Positions 50,901 through 63,312 are shown, counted from the stretch's first letter. The stretch is DNA of 64,000 nt from Holacanthus passer (GCA_025331565.1 JAFREQ010000063.1:1482501-1546500), one strand, 5' to 3'. A program made the numbers and translations. Notes: a model not told the origin generated them from the letters alone.

Positions 50901-52110
50901 ATCTGCACAGATTCTGTTCTTAATTAGGGCCCTTTTCTGAGAGTGCTCGACTCAGATATTCACTTTCAATAACAGTATATCAAGAGTTTGGAGTTGCTTC
51001 TTCACATGGGGTCATCTGATATGCAGACAGCATCACAGGAGATTAGATAATTAGAACCCAGTCAGTACCAGATTTTTTTTCCAGCCAGAGAAAAATGAGA
51101 GTTAAATAATTACAATTATTATGGACATTTTTGAAAAGGTCCCATAAAACACGCGTGTGATTAAGTCATCAACAGAGAAGAGCAAAACAAGATGCCTCAC
51201 GTTTGGCAAATTATTTGGTGGTAATTAAAATATATTCTGAGGTTGCCTATTAATAATGCACTTACCTCATAAACGATGACATTAATTTACATGAAAGCAC
51301 ATTAGCTGCTTTTAACAATAAAAAGTTTTGACATCTATGTTGATATCAGTCCTGTTGATCCTGTTATATATGATGCCGTGATTATACAGACTTAAAATTG
51401 ATATATTTTCCTTCTTAAAATAGGTTTGAAATATGTCGACATGTCTGTTCAATGCTTGTCTCCATGCTCTTGAGAGTTGAAAACTTGAAAGTGGAAGTTT
51501 TGCCTAATGTGATTAAAGTAGTCGGGAAACCTACAGTACATTGATGTAAAACAGTAATCATGCTGTGATCATGTCCCTGCTGACAAGACCGAGGTCGGTG
51601 AATCTGCTGTGGTTCCATAGAAACCTTGCAGCTTTAATTGCCCCGAACCCAAAGTGTTTAAAAGTAGCGTGCTGCGTTGTGTCGCCCCCTCAGCTCGTGT
51701 CGAATCACAGAGAATGTGTCGTCGGTCCCTCGGCTTTGTGTTCGAATGCTCTAACAGGGACTAACTCTTGACCGTGAAAGTGCCGCTGTGTGAGGATACA
51801 CTCGAGGCTGACAGTCATGTTGAATCACTGCCAGAGGCTCCGCCGTCTCACACACTTTCCCTCAGAGTCACTAGTAAACTGGTGCGTTGGTTGGGATCCA
51901 CCGATCAACGATATGTGTGGTGGAATCGTGGTCACTAGCCTTTTCAACAAGAACTTGCCTACTAAAAAGTTGTCATTGCTTTGTTGTTGCTTGTGTAAAT
52001 ATGATTTTATTTATTGTCTTTTTAATATCCTCAGCATTCGTTTTGTTGCCATGTTTTCATGCCTAAGCCATTAAGATTTTTAATTAAACAGTATTTTCTT
52101 TAACATCTGA
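47993..52110 (+). other. cbl: cbl 3' UTR (long)
   Basis: There is no other gene after the cbl stop for more than 4 kb. A likely end lies near 52.1 kb: a compositionally distinct stretch (about 51540-52080) leads to ATTAAA (52084-52089), and a second signal AATAAA follows at about 52212. An earlier AATAAA lies near 51318. Human CBL also has a very long 3' UTR. Open frames here are short and carry no known domain. Confidence 0.45.
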
Positions 52111-52542
52111 TCTGTGTGGTTTGTCCATGATGACTATAAGCTGTTACTTCACAGTGAAATCCACTGTTGACACAAATTCTTTGAGAGTAAATGAACTGCT
52201 CTTATTTGTCTCAATAAAACAATACTTTTGATTTTGTCAAGTTTGTTTGCAAAAGTCTCATATGATCTACATTTAAAGTATTTGTGTTGTTTCAGTTAAT
52301 ATGGTTTTTAGTGGTTAAAGGGAAATTACTGTCTTTTTATCATTCACATAAAAATACTGATAAATGCAGCTTTAAAATTAGTTTACTCCTTTAAATTACT
52401 ATAAGCTGCAGTTAATACTGTGTTTGGATGCATCATATTAGACCATATGTTTGCATATGGGTTTAAAGGTTATGTTCACCCAAATCACATAAATCTCACA
52501 CAAGTGTTATCATGCAGATAGTTTTGGTTTTCATATAGTTGC

Positions 52543-53961
52543 TATCAGAAATATTCAACCCCCTCGACTCAAAAGACATAGTGATGTGGATGAAAGATAA
52601 TGACAATAAACCTCATTAAACAAAAAATATTTATTGATACATATTTGAGTTATTTTGACATCAGAAGTTTACTGAACTTTGAAGTTCAAATGAAAAATGT
52701 AACACGTGTCTGTGCAGCTTCAGTACTTTGTGGAGCTTCCTTTAGCTTTTAGAACTTCTAACAAACAACTTCTAACAGACAAGCTTCTTACACCTCTCAA
52801 TCAGAATCTTTGCCCATTCTTCACGTGCAAAAGTCTCTAACTCAGTGATGTTTGATGGCTTCTGTGCTGCAACTGCCTTCTTTAAATCCCAAAGATTTTA
52901 AATCAAAGACTTCAGATCTGGTGAGTGAGAAGGCCACTCCAGGATCTTCTTCTCAACCAAGCTTTGGTTTTGGTCATGAGTCCAATGATCACTAAGGTTT
53001 AATTTGTCAACAGAAGGCATCGCATTCCTCTTTAAAATGGCCTGGTATTTCTGGGAATCCATGATGCCAGGTGCACAATCAAGATCCTGCAGCAGAAAAA
53101 CAGCCCCACATCATCAATGACCCAGCTCCATGCTGGACCGTGGGGACGGTATTCTACACCAGACACACCGCTGGGCCATATGTCCAAACAGTTCCAGTTT
53201 GGTTTCATCGGTCCATAGATCTGTCTCCCAAAACTCTGTAGTCTTATCCAAATTCCTCCTGGAATATTCTAGTCGACTGTTGATGTTCCTTGTGGTCAAG
53301 AGTGGAGTGTGTCATGGCATCTGGCCATGAAGTCCTTGTTTATTCAGTGCTCGTCTTCTAGTTGCCACTGAAGCACTTGTACCTTCATCATGTCATCCTG
53401 TAGGTGTCTTGCAGTCACATGAGTTTTTTTCTTAGTTGTCCTAAGTTGCTAAGGGCCCTTGATGAAATTTTGGGCTTTCTTCCACAGCAGGTTTGCAGCT
53501 GTTCCTTAAACTTCCTTAAATTTTCTGGAAATCTTCTGATACCCAAGGCCCTTCAGGTGTAATGAAATAATCTCCTCTCTCAGCTTTTGTGGAAGCTCCT
53601 TTGTCTTTGCCATGACTGCAACTCACCTTGGAAGTGGGTGGGGTTTATATATACATCACAGCTGAAGCAAATGAAGGATCATTATTGAGTTCCCAAAGGC
53701 TTAATTATGTTTCGACTCAATTTTAGGCCATAAAAACTGTCAGAAAGCTTTAAAAACAACAATATCATACAGGGGTTGAATAATTGTGACATCTTAACAA
53801 AATATACTGTTACACACAAAAACTACATCAAGCATTTTCTGTGTTGATTTTATGTATCACTCAACTCATAAAGAATTTATCCAAAGCAGAATCTTGCTCT
53901 TTGAAAAAAACTTTAATTGATAAATCCTTAAAATCTTCGGGGGGTTGAATATTTCTGACTG
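52543..53961 (-). mobile_element. Decayed full-length Tc1-like transposon
   Basis: Both terminal inverted repeats are visible. The left end has CAGAAATATTCAACCCCCT (from about 52546) and the right end GGGGGGTTGAATATTTCTGA followed by CTG and a TA target dinucleotide (53962-53963). The length, about 1.4 kb, fits a complete Tc1/mariner. Read on the minus strand, the interior contains recognisable transposase pieces: an N-terminal stretch around 53580-53610 with MAKTKELPQKLREEI, and a catalytic-domain piece at 53114-53299 with WTDETKLELFG. Stops and frameshifts separate them, so the element cannot encode its own transposase. Confidence 0.88.
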
Positions 53962-54639
53962 TATATCTGCCTCTGAGATCTTTGGAGTCTCAGCAGCAGC
54001 GTCACTTTCCTGAAACTGCCCTAGTTCCTCTGGAAGATCCACAGAATAGATTTTATTGTAAGAAAAAGTCTGTTTCCCAGCAGCATAGGAGAAAATGCGC
54101 TTTGGGAAGTTAAAGCCAAATGTGGTTAAAGTTGTTAAAAGTAAAATTTGAAACTTTCAAACTTCAGCGCCTCCAGTGGTCGCGTTAAAAAAGACATTGT
54201 GACAGGCAGCGGTGCATTTGAGGCAAAGACAAATTAAAAGAAGCAAGAAACGTGCTGTTAACACTTTGGCTTTATCTCACAGATAAACATGTTGTCACCT
54301 GGAGCTGCACAGTAAATAACACGGGAGCAGCTGATGAGTTCGGGCAGCGCTGAGGTGCTTGAATTCGTTGCAGATGTGAAGTCTGTTTTCTGTCCTTCCT
54401 CCTTCCAGACTCCAGAAATCTGAGCTACTGTTGGACTCATTTCCAGCTCGTGTTGACAGCGGTTTGGAGGCAGAGCTCCTTCCTGCCTCCTCACTGTGGG
54501 ACTCTCCACGAAACACTGGACTGGGTCTCTGCTCTGGTTCATATTGAGCCCCGGGGCAAAAGAAAAGCCCGACACGATCCCGTTTCAACACTAAGTGCTC
54601 TTTCATACCTCTGCAAATATAATGGTAGAAGAAAAAAAA
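53962..54639. other. Intergenic spacer between Tc1 element and mcam 3' end
   Basis: The spacer has open frames on both strands at about 54258-54711, the longest being 138 codons on minus. None shows a known domain. The convergent ends of cbl (plus) and mcam (minus) meet around here. Confidence 0.4.
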
Positions 54640-55803
54640 AAGTCTCTCTTTGAATGAAACATTTTTATTTGGCATTATTTTCTTGCAAAAAATATAAAAA
54701 AACGCAAGCATCCAAGAATCACATGTACAGTACTTAATTTACACACATTTAGAAAAAAAAGAACGTTCGCTTTCAAGCTTGTTTTCCCACTGGTGAAAAA
54801 TCCACACCAACAAAGACGAAATGTCGTATTTAAAGTTGGACCAAAACTGAAAAGACGAGGTGCGGATTTATGGGTCAAATCAGAAAGACGGTTGGTGTTA
54901 TGGCTTCGTGCAGAATGACAGCATCAGACAGGAGGACTTTTCTGGCCTGAGGACGTCCTGAACCTGGATATTTCTTTAACACCTCAGCTCAGTGGAAAAA
55001 CAGAAAACATATCACTACTTTGTTAACGTCGCAAGTCATCTGGGCAATGCAGCAACAAAACGCATCTTTTCACAATAAACTACACAGTGAGCGATCAGTA
55101 CATCATATTCACAACACGGGCCCTGAGCGGAGGAAACCAGTGTCGGCGCATGTTTCAGCTGATTTACTACAAATCAGACCTGTTGACCAGCTGATCAGAT
55201 CAGTTTGTGCCTCTCGTTTATTATCATTACATTCAAATATTCATTTGGCGGAAAAATAAAATCTATTACTTTTCCAAGATGCAACTTTATTTCCTAAGAC
55301 AGTGTCTAAAAATGACATATCACCTTGCTTGTTTTGTACCAAAAAATATATAAATTGTGAATGAAAATAATAATATATATATTGGCCTTTGTATGTTTCT
55401 GGTAACTTGAAGTAGATCCTTTTTTTTCTCACGGCCTTTGCAGGTGGAGTAATTTGTGAATGAAGCGTGTAATCAGTGGAACTTGTCTCTGGTGTGTTGG
55501 TGCCACATGTCCAGAGTTGTAGAAAACGCTGCAGGGAGACACTTTTGGACAAATATAATCTGCTTAAAGTAGGTATACTTTGTCAGTTTGTGGTTTTTGT
55601 CAGTTTGTGGTTTTTGTGGATTTCAGGTAGAGGAGTGTTCGTTTATTCCACCAGACAGAAGCTACTCTGGTGCGTTTTGTGGCACAGGTAAGTAGATAAC
55701 ATGTTGTCCATTGCTTATTTAACTTTGTCTAGAGGGAAGAGCTCTGGCTCTGGTTTCTTTTGCATTTGACTGTAGTGCATTTTGCTCTCTTTGTGCCCGA
55801 TTT

Positions 55804-56770
55804 CTTGGTTTGGTCACGGTGGGAGTGGAGGATTTTTTGAAAGCTCAATCAGAGGAGGTTTTAGACTGTTTTAGTCGAGAGCATCTGTTAAAAATCGCAG
55901 AGCATTTTGGAGTGAACAAGTGCGTGAAGGAGAACATTAAATCAGTTTTGAAGGGCAACTTGTTTTCAAAGTCACGGTGCATCCTGTCAGGTTTGCTGCA
56001 GGTTTTGGTCAGATGTCTGTTTCTGGTGTTGCTGGTTTAAATCCTGACTGTAAAATGAACTGCTCTGGTTGCAGTTAGAGGAGAACAGGCTTCAGCAGCA
56101 AGTTGAAATGTAGAAGTGGGCTGCTGAGAAAATGAAGCAGAACTTAAAACCCTCGAGCTGGAACAGTTCAAACTGTCTGATTCATGATAGCAGGGTCACT
56201 GATTCTGCTGAATGTTGCTCCTGTATCTTCAGAGTTATCACAGCAGTTTGATGTGGCTGGTTTTTGTGTTTGGTTCCAAAGTTTTGTGAGAGTTTTCTTT
56301 TGGCTGTTTGAGCTTAGATGATAGTAGGAATTGGATTCAATGTGTGTTAATGGACAAAGCTCAGGAAACTTACTGCTACTCAGATTTTATTCTTTGGTTG
56401 AAGCTGCTGTGTTGAAACAGAGTTGGTAGCAGAAGCTCACAGGCAAAGGTTCAGAATGAGAGGAAAATTTTCAAGGGACTTGGTAATTCATTTGAATCAG
56501 TTGTGTTTGGCTCTTGAAGTTAAAACATTTGGTGCAGTCTGCTGGTTTTGGAACTTTTTAAAATTGTCTGAACAGTGATGCCACTTACATTAATGAGTAC
56601 AAAGTCAAAACTGCTGCTGTTGCTCAATGTCCTGATGCACAAGACTGAGTCTGAGTTTCAGGCTCATGATTCTCGTGTTAAGGTGCATTGGTGAAAGTGG
56701 TCGGAAATAAAATACTTTCCTATTTAGTTAATACCAGTGTGTCTCCTGTTTGGCCTCGAGGAGCCGGGCT
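55804..56770 (+). pseudogene. Ty3/gypsy retrotransposon gag remnant
   Basis: The open frame at 55810-56040 starts with the N-terminal motif of fish gypsy-type gag-like proteins: a VEDFL...SEEVLD...LLKIAEHFGV pattern followed by a KENIKSVLKGNL-like helix. Further along the same strand, but broken by stops and frame changes, short stretches resemble later parts of such gags: an ...SRNW...CVLM.KAQE... segment near 56320-56380 and an LVLE.FK segment near 56540-56560. No protease, reverse transcriptase or integrase follows, and no LTR pair was recognised. It is a truncated, inactive copy. The family assignment comes from memory of the motif. Confidence 0.65.
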
Positions 56771-58345
56771 GTGAAAGTAGTTTTTCTTTTGACTGCTATA
56801 TTTTTGTAGTTTCTATTGTCTGCCCTTTCATACATTCAGTTATTTCACTCATTCTGATCTTTATACATCTGGATAGATAGATAGTTTTCCTGATATATGT
56901 GATTTTAAATAGTTAATTTCTTATTTTGTAGTTTTTGTGTGAACTTCTGAAGATTTTGCTTCAGATCCTACAAATCAGATAAACACATGCAGTACTGCAC
57001 CGCTGGCTACCTCTGCTTACTTAAGGGAATTTTACAAATTTGGATTTTAAACTTTTTTATTGTTTGCAAACACAAAGAGAGAAAGGTGATTTGTCATTTC
57101 CAGCTACCATTTTAGAAAACACAGCTGCATCTTAGAATAAAAAGAAAAAAACAGGTGCTTAGCTTTGTTATAGGGAATGTATTGATAATACTTGACAAAC
57201 TGAGGAGAGCTGTAGATTGACATTAGCTATATTTCTACCTTCCACAGCCATTGCTTTACATTCATGTCATGTATTTCAAAAAAATCACCTTGAAACTTGC
57301 TGGAGTGGAGTAATCCACCACAGACAAGATCCATGTCTGCTTGTTGTTGTTAAAGATTCATGTTCACGCAGACTTGAAATAACCCTGGAATAATATTTTA
57401 ACTAAAGGTTCCCTGTGATGGTTTATCTAAGCAAAGGAAGTTCTAAACTTCTGCCACTTGATTCTCAAACAGAAACAAACTCAGGGCTGTCTGGAAGGTA
57501 AAAAAGTAAAACCTGCAGCTTGCTTTGCAGAACGGTCAACAGCACAGTAGTAAACGTGTTAAACAAGCACAAACACTGGAAAACTTCTTCAGGCCCAAAC
57601 TAGCTCTCAGTGGAAACAAAGAAAACACACAGAGCAAACCAGAGAAACAAAAACCAAATTCAGTGTATGATGCATTCTCAAAAACAGGCACAGCAGATCA
57701 CTAACCTTTGACCTTTTCACCTTCAGTAACAGTCCAAGGCCACCACTAGCAGGGCTGTACACTACATGTATTTACAATCAGTACAAGGGCTTGACAGCAG
57801 TTTGCAAAAGAAGGCTGCCAGTGTGTGTGACACTGGTCTATAAATATGATTATCCTGGTTTCAAGCTTTAGCGTCTCTTGATGATCAAAGTGTTGATCAG
57901 AGGTTTTGAGACATCAATTCTGGAGGAAGCGCCTCCTTTTTTGGTAAATTTCAATCAATTTCTACAATTATTGGTATGAATCAAAATTCAAACTGAAGCA
58001 AACACACTGACAAGCCTTCTCTCAGTGTGACTGAACCAACAGTGAAGAGCTGCCACAGCGGAGCGGCCAGCGTTTGGTCTCTGACATCACATCCTGTCCT
58101 GAAACTCGCCTGGACCCATGAACACGGATCAACATGCACATGACCCAGACGCTACCGTGAAATGAAAATCTGCCTGCCAAAATATCTTTAATAACAAAAT
58201 ATATATAATATATACACTTTCATAAAAAAAACCACACTGAACAACAGCAAAGAGCTGAACAAAGTCTGAGGAAATGGTACAAAACAAATGGAGAATGTCT
58301 ACGAAGCAAACATTCAAAAGAAAATACACATCTGTACATACATAA

Positions 58346-58347
<2 letters not shown>

Positions 58348-58387
<40 letters not shown>

Positions 58388-58397
58388 GTGTGTGTGT
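58348..58397. repeat. (GT)n microsatellite
   Basis: About 50 bp of GT/TG with a single GC interruption near 58383. The flanking 91-codon open frame (58350-58625) starts inside the repeat and is not a gene. Confidence 0.95.
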
Positions 58398-59162
58398 AAA
58401 TACTGCCGAGATCAAAGCGTGATGGGGGAATGTCCGAACTGTGAGGTGATGTTACTCTGCAGGTCTCAGATCAGTGGGAGCGTCTGCTGCCTCCTGACTG
58501 ATGGATTCATGGTTCCTGCCTCCTGCTGCACAGAGTCACTGCTGAACCACGAGGGGCTTCACTGGAGGGACAGTAAAGGAGGACGTCAGCGTGAACACCA
58601 GCTTCATCTTATACACACTACTTAGAAAACAAACGCTCAGTGTGAACAAGTTGTGATTATGCAAAAAAAAAAAAATCTAATGGGGCAAGAAATATGAGCA
58701 GGGAATGATCAGGCAGGTTGTAAACAAACTACCAGGGAGCAGTAAAGTTATCACCCGTCCATCAGTTTACAGATCTGCTGCTTCATATGTGACCCACACT
58801 TTCCTTTGCAATAACAGTATTGAGTTTTGGCCTAGGAGCATTTTTTTGCATAAGAATATTTTGAAAGATGCTACAAAAATGAATATTTATGACATTAAAT
58901 AATTGATACAAAAGCTGCCACTATTACCCCAAAATACATTAAGTATTCAAATTAAAGCCAGCTTCTGTGTTGACCATGTAAATGAGCCATGACGTGCATA
59001 TGTGGAACATGTTTTTATGGATTTTTCTTGAGCATCTCCCTCAGGATAAACTTTACATTTCAGCTCCACAAACTTAAGAACAAAGTTGTGCGTGTTGTCG
59101 GCTGCGGAGTGAACTGAACATTTTTCCATTCCGAAATCACATTCATCCATCACAGCGCTCAC

Positions 59163-62100
59163 CTGCTCACTGGGGCCTTTCTTGTCTCCGTTAACAGCCT
59201 TTAGGAGAACGGCTTCCTCATTCTTTGTGTTGGTCTTCATCTCCACAACAATGTCATCTTTGGTGGTCTTCTCTTTGGTGCTGCAGGCGGAAACAAAGGT
59301 CGGCACATGTGGAATTTGACAGAGACCCAGGTAACTGCAGTGGGACTGGCTTTTCATTGCAGCCTTCTTTTAACAGTGGTCCGATGTGTTTGTGCTTTTA
59401 TTAAAACAGTTTGTATGAAACATTTGTTCGACAACATGTGAGGACCAGAGATACATTCAAACATATGTTACTGCCTCATGATTTTAAGGTTTTGGATGCA
59501 TCTAAGAGGGTTAAGTCACATTTCCAACTTCAGTCTCTCAATACCTCAAACTTCCCCAATCTGTCCCTTCCACTCAAATCTTTAAAAACAGACACACAAA
59601 TACATACCTTTAGCTTTTATTAAAAGCTAAATCTCCTACATCATTTGGGCACTGTAGTTTCAGCAAACGTTACTCAGAAGTAAATAGTGTCATGGACTAT
59701 TTTCAGCAGCGGATTAATATTCAAAATGTTTGATCTCATTAAAAAACAACTACAGTCATTTGATTGAATTCAAAATAAGAAAAGTGTTCATGGTAATAAA
59801 GGAACATGTCACCTAGTGCAACATGTGGCTCATAGATTTTTAATAGTTGTTGAACAACGAAGCCTCCTGTGGTGCAGAGGAATAAGATGCATCAGCCTCT
59901 GGATACACAGACACTTGTTATTAGGATCAGTTTGTTTTGGTCTTTTCGTGGGATTTCCTGATAAGATCTCCACACTTATCCTTTAAAAACTGTTGTTGTG
60001 TTGTTCTGTGGACGTCGTTGGCAGATTTAGAAAAGACCGTACTCACATCTCCTGTTTCCCTGAGCGTCCACAGGGGATCTTCCCCTTCTTATGCAGGAAG
60101 TAGAGAACGCTGCCGAGGATGGCGAGCAGCAGCAGACACAGTATGATCACCACGATGATCACGCCGCTGCCCTCAGCTGCACAAACACACAGACAGAACA
60201 ATCACGTCAGTGTCCGTCATCTGATGCGCTGACGCCGATCCGAGAGCTGGCCTTTTCCTCGCCGATGCCCGACGGACATCAGGCTAAATATCTGGTTGTG
60301 GTGGGGAGTCATGCAACAAGTGACAGCGAATGAGAGCAGACACAGGCTGGAGGAGGGAGACGGAGGAGCAGCAGCCAGAAACCACATGTGACACAACAAC
60401 TGCAACGTGACTGCAAATCAGTGCACAAACAACTTGGACCACTCGTTTTGCAAGATAAAAAAAATCCTGTCTTTTCGTGTAGCACGTTACTTCTTGCGTG
60501 TGTTTTCGTGACAAAGCATGTTTTGGAGACCAGACAGTCTCGACTAGGATTCCTCCTGGTGAAAGATGTTTGTTGCTGATCAGTCATGCAAACCACAGTG
60601 ATTTCAAGATTCCCGATTACAAGACAGAAAGCTGTGCAGTGCAAACAGTGAGGCCATCTGGAGACTTTGAATGTCATGTAGTGTGACTAAGGTATTAACG
60701 ATATCAGAGACAGTAAAAGTGTGGGCAAAGCCTCGACTTGCCTGTGAACCTTCTCATAGTTTAACTAAATTTGCTGTAGATCAATAAAGTTTGTGTTTGG
60801 AGGTCGACTCCATCAGCCTCCAACAAAACAAATCACATGTGCCAGTTGTAAAGGTTTTATAGTGTCTTTTGTGCGTCTTCTGTCTATAAGGGACAAGTTG
60901 GGGGTGTGAAGTTTGAAAGACCTGGGATGTTTAGGGCGTTTACCAGGCGGGTGAGGTCTAACAAAAAAAAACGCTTGTGCTTTCTTTATGGGAAGTTTAG
61001 GACTCATTGTTTTTGGGACTAAAAGTCAGAATCTCTGCAGCTTTGATTTCAACCATTTTTCTTTTTTAATCTCTTTTTAAAAAAATGCTCTTTACCTACT
61101 GCATTATTTTATCTAGTTTGTTTCAAAGTGGCTTATTTAACAAAGTCCATTTCCTCATGAATAATAAATAATTAGCTGAGCGTGAAATTATGTCCCTTAT
61201 ATTTCATTAAAGTTGCAGGACTGCAGAAAAATGTCATTTATTTTGCGCAGCATCTGTGAAGCATTGTCTTAATTACTGACTTCATTTAAATTACACATCC
61301 AGAATGAAAAGCGGCTACACTTTAACTTTATATTCAGTTTGTGTTCGAGGCAAAGACCATAGTGGTGGAAACAATATTAACATTTCAAAAGAAAAACCAA
61401 ACTACATGTTCACTCAGTTTATCATTTCAAGTCCTGAATAATGTTCTTATACTAAAAACATACATATCTGGTTTGGTTTAGTGTCTTTGAAGTGTATTTA
61501 ACATATTTTTAATTTATCTTTGTAATTCTAATTCACTAATTCGCGTTTGCTTTTTCTACAACACTAAGCACTTTCATCCTTACCTGCTTTTTTATTTATT
61601 TTGTGCTTCCTGTTTAAATGTAAAGCTTCATGTTTTGCATGTAGGGTGCTACATAAATACACTATATCATGTATTATTACAATATTTTAAAATCTTCCTA
61701 AAGTAGCTCCAACTTTCTTATTAAACATTTGTGCAGTGACGTATCCTCCCAGATTTAAATGGAGCAAAAAGCAGAAAAGTGGCCATTTGAATTTGTTATA
61801 TTTCAGTTATGGAAAACCAGCTGACTTTTTCATCTAAAAGTAGAATATTGGTGTAATTAATTAGTTTCTAGCTTTGGATGTTCTTTGATAAAGTACATTA
61901 ACTTTAGAACAGCTGGGACTTTTTCATTTTGACTTTGATCATTTCAAATTAGTCCAGATAAAAAGACATGGGCCGAGAGGTTGGAACAGAAGAGACTTTT
62001 TAGATCTCCATTACTTACACCCCAAAATCTATTTAGCTTCTCTTGACACCTCCACATGCAACGAATAAATGTTCCCTCCTGTGAACTATGGTTTGTAACT

Positions 62101-63312
62101 GAGTATATTATTATCATTATACCGAAAACTTATTGTTGCTCTGTTACAAAAGAGATCGACTAACAAATTTGTGTATAATCCATTTATACTGCAAATATTT
62201 AAACGGCTCATCAGTAGGTAAATATGTCCTTTGTGGCCAGGCTAACCTCTTGCTTCTTGTAAGGATTCATGATATTTGATATTTGGACACAATCCTATAA
62301 GATAAACTTATTCTTAGCCTTTTGTGTGACAAACAAGTGATGCTATTGTCTGGACTTTATTTGCTTCTCCTGCAGTGAATTATCCAGATCATCCAGAAGT
62401 TTGTATATGTTGAATCCACTAAAACGGAGAAACAGACTAAGACGGCGTTGCTCATTTTATGGTTCAGAGTGTCGTAAAACAGTGATGCAACTCATTCTTA
62501 AAGTAGATCTTCACTCATTGTTAAGTGTGTGGAGGAAGCTTCTCTGAGGGACTGCACAAGTGATAAAACAGCCCTTAATAACCTCATTAGAGAATTAGGT
62601 TAGCGACAAAATATTTATTTCCTCTGAGCCACACTCTTCTCTAGATATATTTTACATAGTATATGTTTTGTTATAGTTGTATTTAATGGATGTGGGTGAT
62701 CTTTATTTGCCTGTTGTTTTCCCCACAGGCTCGTGAAGGTTTTAATGGCATGAAGTGACTGCTCAGATAAAGTCAGAAAATTGCCCCATAATAATGCCCC
62801 TCTTCATACTTCACTGCAATTTCACCTGGTATGTTAAAATCCACTATAAAACACAAGACTGTCTGGAAAAGTCAGTAAAAGTGAGACGCTGTTTTCACAC
62901 TTACTTATTTATGTTTGTTTAAAAAAAATCGGGTCTACGCAAATAATGTTTTTAGGACTGCAGAGCGTCTTGGTCCAAGTATCATTATAACTGTTGGCGT
63001 GCTTGAATTTGCTGGTGTTATGATTTTTCTCTCTGCATCAAACAGAATATTTAAAACGCCCTCAGGCCGTCCTAAAGATCTACCAGCAAACCAAATACAG
63101 TCCTGGTATACAGTCCCCATATGAAAATCATAAATAATGTATACAGTCCTCCAACCCTTCATTGTCAGAGACAGAACTTAAGTCGAAAGCGTGAACATTG
63201 AGACAGAAGAGAGAAACTGAGCGAAAAGGGAAAGAGGCGTCTTAAACAAGAAGAGACTGTAGGGCGACAATCTTACCAGGAGAGAAGGGAGCAGCTGAGG
63301 TGATGCTGGGAA
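59163..63312 (-). CDS. mcam: Cell surface glycoprotein MUC18 / CD146 (MCAM), C-terminal part
   Basis: Type I membrane adhesion protein of the immunoglobulin superfamily found on endothelium. Only the 3' part is in the window. Exons seen in gene order: 63277-63312 (36 nt, stalk peptide PSITSAAPFSP), 60047-60176 (membrane exon) and 59163-59280 (cytoplasmic). The membrane exon encodes GSGVIIVVIILCLLLLAILG, then SVLYFLHKKGKIPC and GRSGKQE, matching the human span and its basic KKGK juxtamembrane motif. The cytoplasmic exon reads ITKEKTTKDDIVVEMK to GDKKGPSEQ, parallel to the human SELVVEVKSD...GDKRAPGDQ. Phases join perfectly (G/CT, AT/C). The last exon was not found: past the donor at 59162 the frame stays open to a stop at 58947, giving 71 extra unrelated residues if the intron is retained. 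The five Ig-domain exons must lie beyond 64000. Human CBL and MCAM are also close neighbours in this orientation. Confidence 0.9.

Larger units (their letters stand above)
54640..59162 (-). other. mcam: Probable mcam 3' UTR / terminal intron, with inserted repeats
   Basis: A minus-strand AATAAA (TTTATT at 54664-54669) is a good candidate polyadenylation signal for mcam, so up to 4.5 kb on this strand may be 3' UTR plus a last intron. The interval also holds a gypsy gag remnant (about 55.8-56.8 kb, opposite strand), a tandem duplication of GTCAGTTTGTGGTTTTT (about 55580-55616) and a GT microsatellite (58348-58397). I searched for the expected last coding exon (GEKYIDLR-like in other species) and could not place it. 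Confidence 0.35.

Noticed and set aside
54258..54711. 138-codon minus-strand frame with a TTTGCAG acceptor-like site, considered as the missing mcam last exon
   Set aside because: It is far longer than the short expected exon, does not contain the conserved ending and resembles nothing I recognise.
58350..58625. 91-codon frame beginning Met-Cys-Val repeats
   Set aside because: It starts within the GT microsatellite and is out of context with mcam on the other strand.
62915..63162. Overlapping 69- and 75-codon frames on opposite strands
   Set aside because: They lie in the mcam intron, are mirror shadows of one another and have no known domain.
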